A DNA stretch of 64,000 bases, taken from assembly GCA_963934015.1 (NCBI GenBank), contig CAWVWT010000004.1, positions 29,609-93,608 of the forward strand. The letters run 5' to 3'. The translations under genes were made by a program, and so were the position numbers. Below are positions 35,224 through 43,746 of the stretch, in pieces. The notes below the pieces were generated by a model. That model had not been told where the DNA came from, did no database searches, and was given only the letters and a program-made list of their open reading frames with translations. The stretch comes from MGIIb-P sp963934015. GTDB lineage: Archaea > Thermoplasmatota > Poseidoniia > Poseidoniales > Thalassarchaeaceae. Numbering within the stretch: position 1 is the stretch's first letter; each line of letters opens with the position of its first letter.

Positions 35224-35879
35224 TCATTTTGGACGACCCGATTAAAGAATTTGAGGAGATGTACCTCAAAAAACTGTACGAATTTTATTCTGAAGATCCA
35301 CAAAAACCAATTCGAAACAGTCGAATCGCCGCAGAAATGGGTGTCAGCCAAGCATCGAGTAGTGAGATGATTCAACGTTTGGCGGGAAAAGGAATCTTGT
35401 ATCACATCCCATATCGTGGATCGACATTAACCGAACAAGGGCTTGCTGCTGCTGCTAGTATCAAGCGCAGAGAATGCTTGATGGAGGTATTTTTGGTTCG
35501 AATGATTGATTACAAGGGTGATGTGAAAGCAGCGGCCTGCCGTCTTGAACATGCACTGAATGATGACCTAGAATCTGCCATCGATCGATTGTTGGGATAC
35601 CCTGAAAAAACCCCTGGGGGTGAGATTATCCCCACCATTTCCAGACATATTGAACCGGTGACGGATTCCATGCTGCTACCACTCCATGCCTTGCCTGAGG
35701 GTCGATTAGGGGAAGTTGAATTGATGGTTCTAGAAGGTACAGACATCAGAACAGTGAATGGTCTTGGCGTTACGGTTGGTTCAGTAATACAATCTACAGA
35801 TGTTGGATTTTCAATCAATGGCAAGGTGATGGTGATTGCTCCGGAACTTGCCAGTCAGATATTGATTCGAACCGTCTGA
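35220..35879 (+). CDS. DtxR/MntR-family metal-dependent regulator with FeoA-like domain
   Basis: 219 residues starting at a GTG that overlaps the upstream stop (GTGA). A winged helix at 1-65 contains NSRIAAEMGVSQASSSEMIQRL and GILYHIPYRGSTLTEQG. The dimer and metal-binding segment has AACRLEHALNDDLESAIDRLLGYP, with the EH pair of DtxR proteins. The C-terminal ~75 residues resemble a FeoA/SH3 domain (HALPEGRLGEVELMVL...INGKVMVIAPELASQIL). It would repress metal-uptake genes when bound to iron or manganese. The coupling with a zinc-ribbon membrane protein is the interesting part of its context. Confidence 0.85.
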   Translation: MIILDDPIKEFEEMYLKKLYEFYSEDPQKPIRNSRIAAEMGVSQASSSEMIQRLAGKGILYHIPYRGSTLTEQGLAAAASIKRRECLMEVFLVRMIDYKGDVKAAACRLEHALNDDLESAIDRLLGYPEKTPGGEIIPTISRHIEPVTDSMLLPLHALPEGRLGEVELMVLEGTDIRTVNGLGVTVGSVIQSTDVGFSINGKVMVIAPELASQILIRTV

Positions 35880-35926
35880 TGTATTGTTGGCGTAACGGCC
35901 TTATGCACGCTAGGATACGGGCACGT

Positions 35927-37549
35927 ATGGCGACTGAGCAAATCTCGACAGAGGCAGCTCTCGATTTACTCATCCCATCCGATGATGTCCTTTCCACAGA
36001 AGAAGCAATTTTGGCAACCCAAAACCCTCCAGGTAATGGTCCTACACTTTCGGACATTGACGCGGTTGAGAAACGAATGAGAATATTACGAAGTCGGGAA
36101 CAGCACTTGCTCCGAATCGACCGTTTATTTTTGTCAAGTGGAATCCATCTTTCCCTTACATTGCCTTTTTTCGCCCTTGCCCTACAGTTGGTGAGCCGTC
36201 GTTTTGCTGAAGGTTCCCCCGATTGGTGGGTGTCGAGTGTAGAATCGGGATTTCCCGATGCGACATTGAGTATTGTTTCGGGTCTTCTGGCAACGATTAT
36301 CCTCCTCGCATGGGTTGTTTCCCTCCTTGTCGTTCGAGCATTACACAAAACTTCCCGCAAGGTTTTCCTCGCAGAGGGTAAATCCTTCATGCTGCGCGGG
36401 CGTCCTTTTGAGAGTCTACATGGGTATGAAGCCATTAATGATGTAACGCGCATGGCCGTGGCTCGAGTTTCAGGGGTTCTTACCATTGTGATGCTCGCCG
36501 CATTCGCCCAGTTGGCTGCAACATTAGAAGGTGGCCTTACCGAAGCGGGTGGCGTATTGGTTGGATTGGCAATCGGGGGGACTTTCGCTGCTATTGGGCT
36601 GGATTTATTGCGAGGAGGGAAACACCACAACACAGTCGAAAGGTGGGGGTTATTGGATGCATACGAACCCCCCCTCCACCCATCTTGTCCAAATCGCGTA
36701 TTTACTGAAATCTTAACCACTTGGATGGACCCCGTTCTTCGTGCCCGGTTCGATGCACACATCCAATCCCTTCGCGATGGATTACAACCTGGGAAAGACA
36801 TCCATTCAGCGATTGAACATCTGTTGCATATGCGATACCTGGAAGCCCAAGGGGAACTCACCAATCGACAAGTCCGCCAATCAATGGAATACTACTTTCG
36901 ATTAGACAGACTTTCTGAGTTATTCGAAAATGATTGGTTCGATGAAGAAACTTGGGCCAATCTGTTTTTGCACATAAGGAAGAAATGCGCACCATTTTTC
37001 CGAATGCTTTCACGCCTACAGTACGATTTGTCAGGTGATATTGAATCGCTTCGAGCAGACCCACTCCACTTTGATGTTGATATGCAAAATATCGTCAGTG
37101 GATCTGGACATCTATTCGCTTATTTGCACAATAGCGGTGGTGAAGGCCGGAAGATTGTGATTAAAATCCAAACCCCCGATTTCCAGCCCCATGAGAGTTC
37201 CTTCACACTCACCCTCGAATCTAGTACAGCGCTAAAGGGGATTGATGCCCATCTTCCAATGCGTTCCAACACAACTGATGATGTGCACGATGTTCTGGCT
37301 AGAATGATGGACCATGGGGTGGTGATTTGGCAAACCTTACTCCCCCAACATGACGGCGAGTCCACAGTCACCGTGAGGCTAGAAGATACCGATGGAAACT
37401 TACTCGGTGGGAAGGTTATCGCCGTCCAGGTCCGTCCTAAATTGCAAGAACGAATTCGACTTCGAGCGGGTATGGTGGCAGTGGGGGCTGGAATCCTTGC
37501 GGCTCTGTACCGCATCGTTCCATGGGTTGCATCGTTAGCAGCCCTGTAA
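35927..37549 (+). CDS. Membrane protein of unknown function, 540 residues
   Basis: Start at the ATG giving MATEQISTEAALD; ATGs at 35903 and 35879 are also in frame. Two pairs of hydrophobic helices occur at about residues 75-95/120-145 and 190-210/220-240. A soluble, mostly helical domain follows (about 245-390), then a beta-rich part (390-505) and a last hydrophobic helix at 510-530. There is no recognised family. It begins about 48 bases after the regulator stop on the same strand, so it may belong to the same transcription unit. Confidence 0.65.
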   Translation: MATEQISTEAALDLLIPSDDVLSTEEAILATQNPPGNGPTLSDIDAVEKRMRILRSREQHLLRIDRLFLSSGIHLSLTLPFFALALQLVSRRFAEGSPDWWVSSVESGFPDATLSIVSGLLATIILLAWVVSLLVVRALHKTSRKVFLAEGKSFMLRGRPFESLHGYEAINDVTRMAVARVSGVLTIVMLAAFAQLAATLEGGLTEAGGVLVGLAIGGTFAAIGLDLLRGGKHHNTVERWGLLDAYEPPLHPSCPNRVFTEILTTWMDPVLRARFDAHIQSLRDGLQPGKDIHSAIEHLLHMRYLEAQGELTNRQVRQSMEYYFRLDRLSELFENDWFDEETWANLFLHIRKKCAPFFRMLSRLQYDLSGDIESLRADPLHFDVDMQNIVSGSGHLFAYLHNSGGEGRKIVIKIQTPDFQPHESSFTLTLESSTALKGIDAHLPMRSNTTDDVHDVLARMMDHGVVIWQTLLPQHDGESTVTVRLEDTDGNLLGGKVIAVQVRPKLQERIRLRAGMVAVGAGILAALYRIVPWVASLAAL

Positions 37550-37605
37550 GATTCCCGCATTGAGTACATCGTGCGCTTCAAATGGGAAAGGGGGGTCGGC
37601 GGTAT

Positions 37606-38625
37606 ATGACCGAATCAACGGAGGCTAGCGGCAGTGATGCTGACCTTCGTGATCAATTGAAGTCAATGGAGGCCAAACTCCGTCGCCTGCGAGACTTTCG
37701 CCAGCAGCACAATGAAGCCGGTAAGCGCAATGCGGATTCGCGGAATGCCATCCAGAAAGAGTACAAGAAACTCCGTGATGAAATTGATTTGAAATTGTCT
37801 GAAAACAAAGAGATTCGAAACAAGGCAAAGGCTCACCAAGCTAGGCGTGATGCAATCCAGCAACAAGTGCGGGAATTGATAGGCCGAGCCAAGAACTCAC
37901 GCGGCGAAAAGGGTAAGAAGTCCCCCATTCTTGAATTGAGTGAGATTCAATCGCAAATTGACAAACTCGAAACCATGCTCGAGATAGATGGTTCTGTATC
38001 ACTTGACAAGGAGAACAAGGTTCTCAAATTGATTAAAAAACACTCTAATCGGAAAAAAGAGTTGGAACCGTTGGTCGAAGATGCCATGCGTATCAAGATT
38101 GATCTTGACAATATCGAGGGTAGCATACAGGAACTCAAGCTAGAGGCAGACTCTGAGCATGCAGCCATGGTGGAATTCCACGAAGAAGCCGATAAATTAT
38201 GGGAAACGATAAAGCCACTTTTTGAAGAACGTGATTTCAAGAAAGCAGAAGGAGACCGATTGCATGAAGCATTCCTTGAATGCCGGAAACAAGCAGACGA
38301 AGTCCACGCGGAGGTAGTTTCAATGTTAGAACAGGTCAATCAAATCCGCGACAAACTCAAGCAAGAACGACTTGAAGCACAATCTTGGATTGATGACCAC
38401 AATGAATCGGTTCGCAAGGCCCTAAAGACACCAGACAAAGATGACAAACTCGCAGGTTCATTGACACAATCTCTTCTCGCAGGTACATCCATTAGCTTGG
38501 GTGGTAGTGAAACAGGCACTAATGCCAATGCGCGCAACGATGGTCGCTCCTCCCGCAAAGCCAACATGCGCCGTAGTAGTGCCGCACGAGGGAACAGAGG
38601 TCGTTCCAAATCTCGTGATGAGTGA
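37606..38625 (+). CDS. Coiled-coil protein (paralogue 4)
   Basis: About 339 residues from the ATG giving MTESTEASGSDADL; an ATG eight codons upstream is in frame. Heptad-rich from residue 12 to 265, with a Gly/Lys break near 95 (RGEKGKKSP). The tail has LTQSLLAGTSISLGGS, aligned with the xGxxLS element of paralogues 1 and 2, and ends in a very basic Arg/Ser-rich stretch (SSRKANMRRSSAARGNRGRSK). The last feature suggests binding to DNA, RNA or the cell envelope. Its stop overlaps the next gene by 8 bases. Confidence 0.72.
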   Translation: MTESTEASGSDADLRDQLKSMEAKLRRLRDFRQQHNEAGKRNADSRNAIQKEYKKLRDEIDLKLSENKEIRNKAKAHQARRDAIQQQVRELIGRAKNSRGEKGKKSPILELSEIQSQIDKLETMLEIDGSVSLDKENKVLKLIKKHSNRKKELEPLVEDAMRIKIDLDNIEGSIQELKLEADSEHAAMVEFHEEADKLWETIKPLFEERDFKKAEGDRLHEAFLECRKQADEVHAEVVSMLEQVNQIRDKLKQERLEAQSWIDDHNESVRKALKTPDKDDKLAGSLTQSLLAGTSISLGGSETGTNANARNDGRSSRKANMRRSSAARGNRGRSKSRDE

Positions 38626-38923
38626 TGAGTTGGATTTACGTCCGGGCGCATACTCAAATACAACCGGATACCGCCGCGGTGTTATGACGCAGTTTTCAGG
38701 CCCGCACCGATCATATGATCGTTCATGGGATGAGATTGAGCGAATGCTTGAGATTGCTGAGGAACGTGTTTTTGAGTGGCAGGATTGGTTTAAAACGTGC
38801 AGTGAAGAGGGGGACCGTGAAGGTATGAAAGAAGCCGCACGTAACTACAAGGCACTCCAAGGTGTCGTCAAATGCCTAAAATGGGTACTCGGTGAAGATG
38901 GAATCTCAAATCCACTTGAATGA
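38618..38923 (+). CDS. Small helical hypothetical protein
   Basis: 101 residues from the ATG giving MSDELDLRPGAYSN, which overlaps the end of coiled-coil paralogue 4. The first 35 residues are polar (YRRGVMTQFSGPHRSYD). The rest is two or three amphipathic helices rich in Glu, Trp and Lys (ERVFEWQDWFKT, NYKALQGVVKCLKW). No family is recognised. The tight overlap suggests co-production with the coiled-coil protein and perhaps direct interaction. Confidence 0.6.
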   Translation: MSDELDLRPGAYSNTTGYRRGVMTQFSGPHRSYDRSWDEIERMLEIAEERVFEWQDWFKTCSEEGDREGMKEAARNYKALQGVVKCLKWVLGEDGISNPLE

Positions 38924-39910
38924 TTACCAGCCACGCTGATCCATTCGAACATCTAATGTTTCGATTTCTAGACCATCCATGGCGCGCCCCGCCATCATTG
39001 TACTAGCTTCAGCAATTTTAGCAGCATCCTCAAAGTGATGTGTTGCCATGACAATTGCTTCTGCTGTTGTGACTGGATTTTCTGATTTGAATATTCCAGA
39101 ACCGACGAAAACACCATCCATACCGTGGCGCATCAATAGTGCGGCATCCGCTGGAGTTGCAATACCGCCTGCTGAGAATGTGACGACGGGTAAGCGCCCC
39201 ATTTCGCGAACCTCACTGAGAATTTCTAGCACACCTGCGTGTACATCATTGAGCGAGCCAAAAGGTGTATCTATGACGGTCAAATGATGTTCTGAAGCAG
39301 TTTCAAGACGTCGAAAACCATCACTTATCGTCGAAGCAATCGTTTCAAATTCTTGTGAAGTGGAACGCTGGATTAGGTTGACTTCAGCGGCCACAAGTCG
39401 AGCATGCTGAACAGCAGCGACAACATTCCCAGTTCCCGCTTCGCCCTTAGTTCGGATCATTGCAGCACCCTCCACCACACGTCGAACCGCTTCCCCGAGG
39501 TTTGTACAACCGCAAACAAATGGGATTGTAAAATCGTCCTTTGCAATATGGTAGAAGGGGTCAGCTGGTGTCAAAACCTCTGATTCGTCGACCATATCAA
39601 CACCCAATGCTTCGAGAACCCGGGCTTCTTCATCATGGCCAATACGTGCCTTTGCCATCACTGGAATACTGGTTGTTTCAATAATTCCATTGATGAGGTC
39701 AGGGTGACTCATTCTGGCGACACCCCCATCGGCACGAATATCGGCAGGAACACGTTCGAGCGCCATTACACTGGTGGCGCCAGCATCTTCTGCAATGTGT
39801 GCTTGTTCTGGCGTCACGACGTCCATGATGACGCCACCTTCTTGCATTTGTGCAAAGCCTCGCTTGAGTAACTCAGTACCCTTGCGCATTTGAGAGAGGT
39901 CAATTGCCAT
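38924..39910 (-). CDS. pdxS: Pyridoxal 5'-phosphate synthase lyase subunit PdxS
   Basis: A 328-residue TIM-barrel enzyme of the DXP-independent vitamin B6 route. It makes PLP from ribose 5-phosphate, glyceraldehyde 3-phosphate and ammonia delivered by PdxT. Motifs are GGVIMDVVTPEQA near 26, ERVPADIRADGGVARMSHP near 52, VMAKARIGH near 84 (Schiff-base lysine) and FSAGGIATPADAAL near 240 with FVGSGIF. The length is somewhat above the usual 290-300, with most of the excess in the middle. No pdxT is in the window. RpiA, which makes its pentose substrate pool, is encoded at 54.7 kb but far away. Confidence 0.95.
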   Translation of the reverse strand: MAIDLSQMRKGTELLKRGFAQMQEGGVIMDVVTPEQAHIAEDAGATSVMALERVPADIRADGGVARMSHPDLINGIIETTSIPVMAKARIGHDEEARVLEALGVDMVDESEVLTPADPFYHIAKDDFTIPFVCGCTNLGEAVRRVVEGAAMIRTKGEAGTGNVVAAVQHARLVAAEVNLIQRSTSQEFETIASTISDGFRRLETASEHHLTVIDTPFGSLNDVHAGVLEILSEVREMGRLPVVTFSAGGIATPADAALLMRHGMDGVFVGSGIFKSENPVTTAEAIVMATHHFEDAAKIAEASTMMAGRAMDGLEIETLDVRMDQRGW

Positions 39911-39960
39911 ACCAATCAGCCGTTCGACCGTTCTCGCACATTAGAACTTTCGTCAGAGTC

Positions 39961-40239
39961 CTAGTCGTCCGCTAAAATGGGCGAATCGCCTTCAGCAATC
40001 TCAGCATCTACACATTCAGTCTCGTTTCGCTCAATCCATTCCTCTTGATCAGCAGGTACATCAGTATCTGCAAAAATCGCTTCAACCGGGCATTCCGCGA
40101 TACACGCACCACAATCAATGCATTCATCGGGGTCGATTACAAGGTAAGTTGGGAGTTCTCTAAAGGCTTCTACGGGGCATACAGCTACACAATCCTGGTA
40201 CTTGTGGTTCACACATGCTGAAGTGACAACGTGGGTCAT
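39961..40239 (-). CDS. 7Fe-type ferredoxin (FdxA-like)
   Basis: 92 residues. The first cluster motif is Cys9-x7-Cys17-x3-Cys21-Pro, the pattern of a [3Fe-4S] site; the second is CIDCGACIAECP (Cys40, 43, 46, 50), a [4Fe-4S] site. The N-terminus MTHVVTSACVNHKYQDC is very like 7Fe ferredoxins of archaea and actinobacteria. The acidic tail of about 35 residues is usual. It is a soluble low-potential electron carrier, encoded as a single gene between pdxS and a hypothetical. Confidence 0.9.
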   Translation of the reverse strand: MTHVVTSACVNHKYQDCVAVCPVEAFRELPTYLVIDPDECIDCGACIAECPVEAIFADTDVPADQEEWIERNETECVDAEIAEGDSPILADD

Positions 40240-40294
40240 GTTTCACTGTGGCCCGCCATACCAATATGAATCCTTGTAATCAGGCCAGCCTGAA

Positions 40295-40774
40295 TCAAAC
40301 ATTTTCGGGGTCAAATTCAACAGGCAACCCCTCGGCTTGTGCTTTGTTGGCTGAGGTTGTCAACATCACTCTAGCATTCTCAATGGCATCTTGACCTGGA
40401 TAGACTTCCAGTTTAATTCTACCTTTGACTTGTTCCTCCATACCTCTCGAAAATTCTATAGAACCACGTATTAGTGAAGATATACTTAGCCGAATGTGGA
40501 GGGTATTCTGTTCGTCAATACGACTTTCAAGATCAGCGGATTGGGATAATTTGTTGAGAAATTCTGAACCCAAATGACAGATGCTATGTTTGGCCGCTCT
40601 TTTTTGTTGAATATGGGCTCGTAACATCGTCATTCTTGCACCATGGTAGGATTTTACTTTCTCCCGTGTAATCTCAGCCTCACCGCCCGTGAGCCAATTA
40701 AGGGCAGCCTCTATTCCGGTGGTCGAACCGACACCACTGGAGGTGGCGTTCCATGTTATGTTGTGTACAGCCAC
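40295..40774 (-). CDS. Hypothetical protein, 159 residues
   Basis: No recognised family. The N-terminal third is polar; a basic helix (RAHIQQKRAAKH) and a beta-alpha part with LHIRLSISSLIRGSIEF and GRIKLEVYPGQDAIENARVML follow. An internal ATG at 40633 could be the true start, giving 112 residues. The gene is divergent from ribosomal eS1. In other euryarchaea the KEOPS subunit Pcc1 often neighbours eS1, and the strand-helix end of this protein has a vaguely similar layout, but I do not see enough to make that call. Confidence 0.5.
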   Translation of the reverse strand: MAVHNITWNATSSGVGSTTGIEAALNWLTGGEAEITREKVKSYHGARMTMLRAHIQQKRAAKHSICHLGSEFLNKLSQSADLESRIDEQNTLHIRLSISSLIRGSIEFSRGMEEQVKGRIKLEVYPGQDAIENARVMLTTSANKAQAEGLPVEFDPENV

Positions 40775-40801
40775 AATAGATGCGTGGGGTGTTCGGTCTA
40801 T

Positions 40802-40816
40802 GACCCCTACGGGGTC
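40802..40816. repeat. Inverted repeat in the eS1 upstream region
   Basis: GACCCCTACGGGGTC, a 6-base stem with TAC at the centre, 81 bases before the eS1 start. An ATG follows one base after it (40818) and opens a 24-codon frame that ends on the eS1 ATG at 40889. Confidence 0.3.
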
Positions 40817-40883
40817 GATGGATGGCGTTCAAATACTCGGGGCAGGTCGGCGGCTCGCTAGTGGGGTAGCCCCCGCGACAATC

Positions 40884-40888
40884 AGGAG
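40884..40888 (+). promoter_or_regulatory. Shine-Dalgarno site that selects the eS1 start
   Basis: AGGAG lies directly against the ATG at 40889 but nine bases before the ATG at 40898. The spacing favours 40898 as the start of the ribosomal protein. Confidence 0.6.
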
Positions 40889-40897
40889 ATGAACATT

Positions 40898-41842
40898 ATG
40901 GCCAGTAAGGGTGCAGCATCACGCGCAGAAGCACGAAAGCAGAAAGATAAGTGGAAGGCAAAAAGATGGTACACCATCCGGGCGCCTCGGCAACCTTGGC
41001 ATTTCAAGGTCATCGGTGAAACCCTTGGCGAAGAAGACGAACTCCTGATTGGCCGTATGTATGAAATCACACAGCAAGAAGTCGATGGTGATTTCAGTAA
41101 GTTGCACGTAAAACTCAAATTTCGTGTGACTGAAGTCGTAGGCCAAGATGCGGTCACACAATTTGTTGGTCACGAAGTCCTCAAAGATCACGTACGTCGG
41201 CAAGTACGCCGCTATCGAGGTAAAATTGACGATGTCATCGATGCGATTACTGAAGACGGCTACTATGTACGGATCAAACCATTCATGATTACTCAAGGCC
41301 GTGTCAAGACTAGCCAAAAGAAAGCCATGCGCGAGGCTTGTCGAAATGTGGTTCTTCAAGCAGCAGCTCGTAGTACATGGATTGCTATGCAGAAGCAAAT
41401 TCTCTCTGGTGAATTGGAGCAATCTATTGAGGCAGCAGTTCGAAAGATTGTATCTGTTAAGGTAGTCATGGTTCGAAAGAGCCAACTTGTACAAGATGGA
41501 GTCGTCTCAGAAGATGGCCCCACACTCGATGAAATTCGCGAGGATGAATCACGTGTGTCCGCTGCCAAGAAAGCCGCTCTTGAAGCCGCAATGGAAGATG
41601 ATGAATCTGATGACGAGACACCTGATGTTTTGGCAGCAGCAGAAGCGGCTGCGGATGATTCGGGGGATTCACCAGATGACGATACTGACGCCGAAGCAGA
41701 AGTCGTTGAGGAAACCGGAGTGGCCGAGGATGCACCTGATTATGCATCTATGAAGGTCGCTGAACTCAAGGAACTTCTGAAGGCAGCTGGCAAGCCCGTC
41801 TCTGGCAAGAAAGCCGAGTTAATCGCCCGCTTGATGGAGTAG
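40898..41842 (+). CDS. rps3ae: Ribosomal protein eS1 (S3Ae) with C-terminal SAP domain
   Basis: About 314 residues. Residues 1-210 are eS1, a 30S subunit protein: KQKDKWKAKRWYTIRAP, then KLHVKLKFRVTEVVGQDAVTQF-type strands, RRQVRRYRGKIDDVI near 105 and KIVSVKVVMVRKSQLV near 190. Ordinary archaeal eS1 is about 200-220 residues. Here an acidic low-complexity linker (Asp/Glu/Ala, 225-275) leads to a SAP motif at the end: MKVAELKELLKAAGKPVSGK then AELIARLME. SAP domains bind DNA or RNA. The start is chosen by Shine-Dalgarno spacing. The MTAP-type gene follows 10 bases later. Confidence 0.92.
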   Translation: MASKGAASRAEARKQKDKWKAKRWYTIRAPRQPWHFKVIGETLGEEDELLIGRMYEITQQEVDGDFSKLHVKLKFRVTEVVGQDAVTQFVGHEVLKDHVRRQVRRYRGKIDDVIDAITEDGYYVRIKPFMITQGRVKTSQKKAMREACRNVVLQAAARSTWIAMQKQILSGELEQSIEAAVRKIVSVKVVMVRKSQLVQDGVVSEDGPTLDEIREDESRVSAAKKAALEAAMEDDESDDETPDVLAAAEAAADDSGDSPDDDTDAEAEVVEETGVAEDAPDYASMKVAELKELLKAAGKPVSGKKAELIARLME

Positions 41843-41852
41843 GTGAGGCCAC

Positions 41853-42608
41853 ATGGCCCGTCTCACAGTGCTGTGCGGCACAGGGATGACCGAGTTGGCA
41901 ACATCTACAGATGGAGCTGAAGTTGAAACATTTCGCTCCGACACACCATGGGGTGAAGTTCCGTGTACACTGGTCCACATCGGTGGGCATGAAATTCTCT
42001 TCATTTACCGGCACCACAGTCCAGATGGACAAGTGAACCCACCACACAGCATTGAGCACCGAGCGAATGTACACGCCGCAACATCGTTTGATCCAGCCGC
42101 AGTCATCAGTGTCTGGTGCGTGGGCTCGATGGATACCGACTTCCCACCTGGTGTGGTCGGTGTTGCCGATGATTTACTCGACATTTCAGGAACGATTTGG
42201 ACATTCCATGATTCTTCAGCAGTCCATGTTAATCGAACGGAAATGTTCGATCCATTTTTGTCTACAATTGCAGCAGGTGTGCTGAAGTCGCAAGATGGCG
42301 CTGGAACCAATGCATACAGGCAAATTGTTGGTCAAGCTAGTGGGCCGCAATTTGAAAGTAGAGCCGATGTCGAAGCCTACCATCGTCTTGGAGCAACCTG
42401 TGTGAACATGACCATTGGTGGGGAAGCACGTTGCATGTCCGAAAAAGATGTACGCCATGTAGGCCTTCTTCTCTCAAGCAATTGGGCTGCAGGAAAGGAT
42501 CCATCTGATGCACTCGCACCCGTCGACCACCACAGCGTGGAATACCTCGCAGCATCCATGCGGATGCGTGTTTGGGCTGCAATTCTCGCGATTGCTGATG
42601 CACAGTAG
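41853..42608 (+). CDS. MTAP/PNP-family purine nucleoside phosphorylase
   Basis: 251 residues of nucleoside phosphorylase family 2, which splits methylthioadenosine, methylthioinosine or guanosine with phosphate. Motifs are the phosphate loop LCGTGMTEL, YRHHSPDGQVNPPHSIEHRANV (split at PPHSIEHRANVHA), SVWCVGSMD, DDLLDISGTIWTF and the base-binding GPQFESRADVEAYHRLGA followed by NMTIGGEARC, where the family has GM-T---EA. The substrate cannot be told from sequence reading. It would work in salvage of purines and of the by-product of polyamine or SAM metabolism. Confidence 0.85.
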   Translation: MARLTVLCGTGMTELATSTDGAEVETFRSDTPWGEVPCTLVHIGGHEILFIYRHHSPDGQVNPPHSIEHRANVHAATSFDPAAVISVWCVGSMDTDFPPGVVGVADDLLDISGTIWTFHDSSAVHVNRTEMFDPFLSTIAAGVLKSQDGAGTNAYRQIVGQASGPQFESRADVEAYHRLGATCVNMTIGGEARCMSEKDVRHVGLLLSSNWAAGKDPSDALAPVDHHSVEYLAASMRMRVWAAILAIADAQ

Positions 42609-42640
42609 GTTCATCGGCCTCGTTCATAGACCGAACTAAT

Positions 42641-43030
42641 ATGACGAGACCAGTTGATGTCAATGAGTGGGGCGAAGTAGACATTTCAGAGGAACCTGAC
42701 GGCTCATGGCTGACGATGATGGGCCGTGTTGCCCGCTTTCATCTTAAACATGATTTTGCCAACCCGGAAAACAATGGCCATGATATGGGTTATCGACTCG
42801 CTTTGGTTATCGAAGAGTTGGGTGAATTATCTGCAGCCATCACCAAGGGTAAACCAAAGGAAGAAGCCGCTGAAGAATTGGCTGATGTCTTCATCTTGAC
42901 CCTTGGAAATGCATTGGCTATGGAAGTTGATTTGGAAGCCGAATTCCATAAGAAGTTGGATCGTATTATGCAACGCCCGTCAAAGCGTGGTGGGATGGGA
43001 ATTCGTGTCACAGAATATACTGAGAATTGA
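42641..43030 (+). CDS. MazG-like NTP pyrophosphohydrolase
   Basis: 129 residues of the all-alpha NTP pyrophosphatase superfamily. The metal-binding signature is seen as IEELGELSAAI (EExxE) and, 14 residues on, EELADVFILTLGNAL (ExxD). Such enzymes hydrolyse non-standard or damaged NTPs to NMP and PPi (house-cleaning). The first 35 residues before the helices are an extension that starts MTRPVDVNEWGEVD. Confidence 0.78.
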   Translation: MTRPVDVNEWGEVDISEEPDGSWLTMMGRVARFHLKHDFANPENNGHDMGYRLALVIEELGELSAAITKGKPKEEAAEELADVFILTLGNALAMEVDLEAEFHKKLDRIMQRPSKRGGMGIRVTEYTEN

Positions 43031-43082
43031 TTAAGATTATCGGATGTGGAATTGAGATTTATTGTCTCATGAGGAATTGTAG

Positions 43083-43745
43083 ATGGAGGAAATACTGCAT
43101 AAATTGCACATATCGCCTTACCCTCCCAAAGAAGAGATTGCGAATGTCATCACCCATGTTCTGGGGGTCATTCTCGCAGCGATTGGCCTTTACTTCCTCA
43201 TGATAGAGGCGAATCTTACAGACGATCCTTGGAAAATATGGTCTAGCCTCACATTTGGTCTGTGTATGATTACTTGTTATCTTTGCTCTAGCCTATACCA
43301 CGCCTCTACAAATCTTGAATTCAAGCATCGAATGAGAATTGCAGATCATATTGGAATTTATCTGTTGATTGCTGGATCTTATACACCCTTCGTCCTAGTG
43401 AATTTACGTGGTTGGATTGGTTGGACTTACTTTGTTCTAATATGGGGTTGCGCTGTGGTCGGAATCACCCTCAGAATCGTGAATGTACGTGTCCCGGACT
43501 ATGTCTCAGTTGCCCCTTATCTCATCATGGGGTGGCTGGCTATCATTGGAATCAAACCACTGTTTGATTCAATGGGGTGGGGTGGTTTGAGTCTAGTGAT
43601 TCTCGGGGGCATTTTCTATTCAATAGGGGTTGGTTTCTATCTGTGGGAACGAATCCCATTCAACCATGCCATCTGGCATATGTTTGTGCTCGCTGGAAGT
43701 ACCACTCATTACTTCGCAATTTTGTTCGAAGTTATTCCCCATTGA
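43083..43745 (+). CDS. Hemolysin III / PAQR-family seven-helix membrane protein
   Basis: 220 residues. The family's conserved histidines are present: NVITHVLGVILA near residue 23, SSLYHASTN near 75, ADHIGIYLLIAGSYTPF near 90, and NHAIWHMFVLAGSTTHYFAI near 200. Seven hydrophobic helices can be counted. PAQR proteins are membrane hydrolase-like or receptor-like; bacterial members are called hemolysin III or YqfA. A GAGG ribosome-binding site precedes the ATG. Confidence 0.88.
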   Translation: MEEILHKLHISPYPPKEEIANVITHVLGVILAAIGLYFLMIEANLTDDPWKIWSSLTFGLCMITCYLCSSLYHASTNLEFKHRMRIADHIGIYLLIAGSYTPFVLVNLRGWIGWTYFVLIWGCAVVGITLRIVNVRVPDYVSVAPYLIMGWLAIIGIKPLFDSMGWGGLSLVILGGIFYSIGVGFYLWERIPFNHAIWHMFVLAGSTTHYFAILFEVIPH

Positions 43746-43746
43746 T

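Noticed and set aside
35815..36864. 349-codon minus-strand frame
   Set aside because: Antisense to the regulator and the membrane-protein gene, with arginine/serine/proline-rich shadow composition and no motif.
40295..40774. KEOPS subunit Pcc1 next to eS1
   Set aside because: Neighbourhood fits other euryarchaea, but the sequence does not show the Pcc1 pattern clearly enough.
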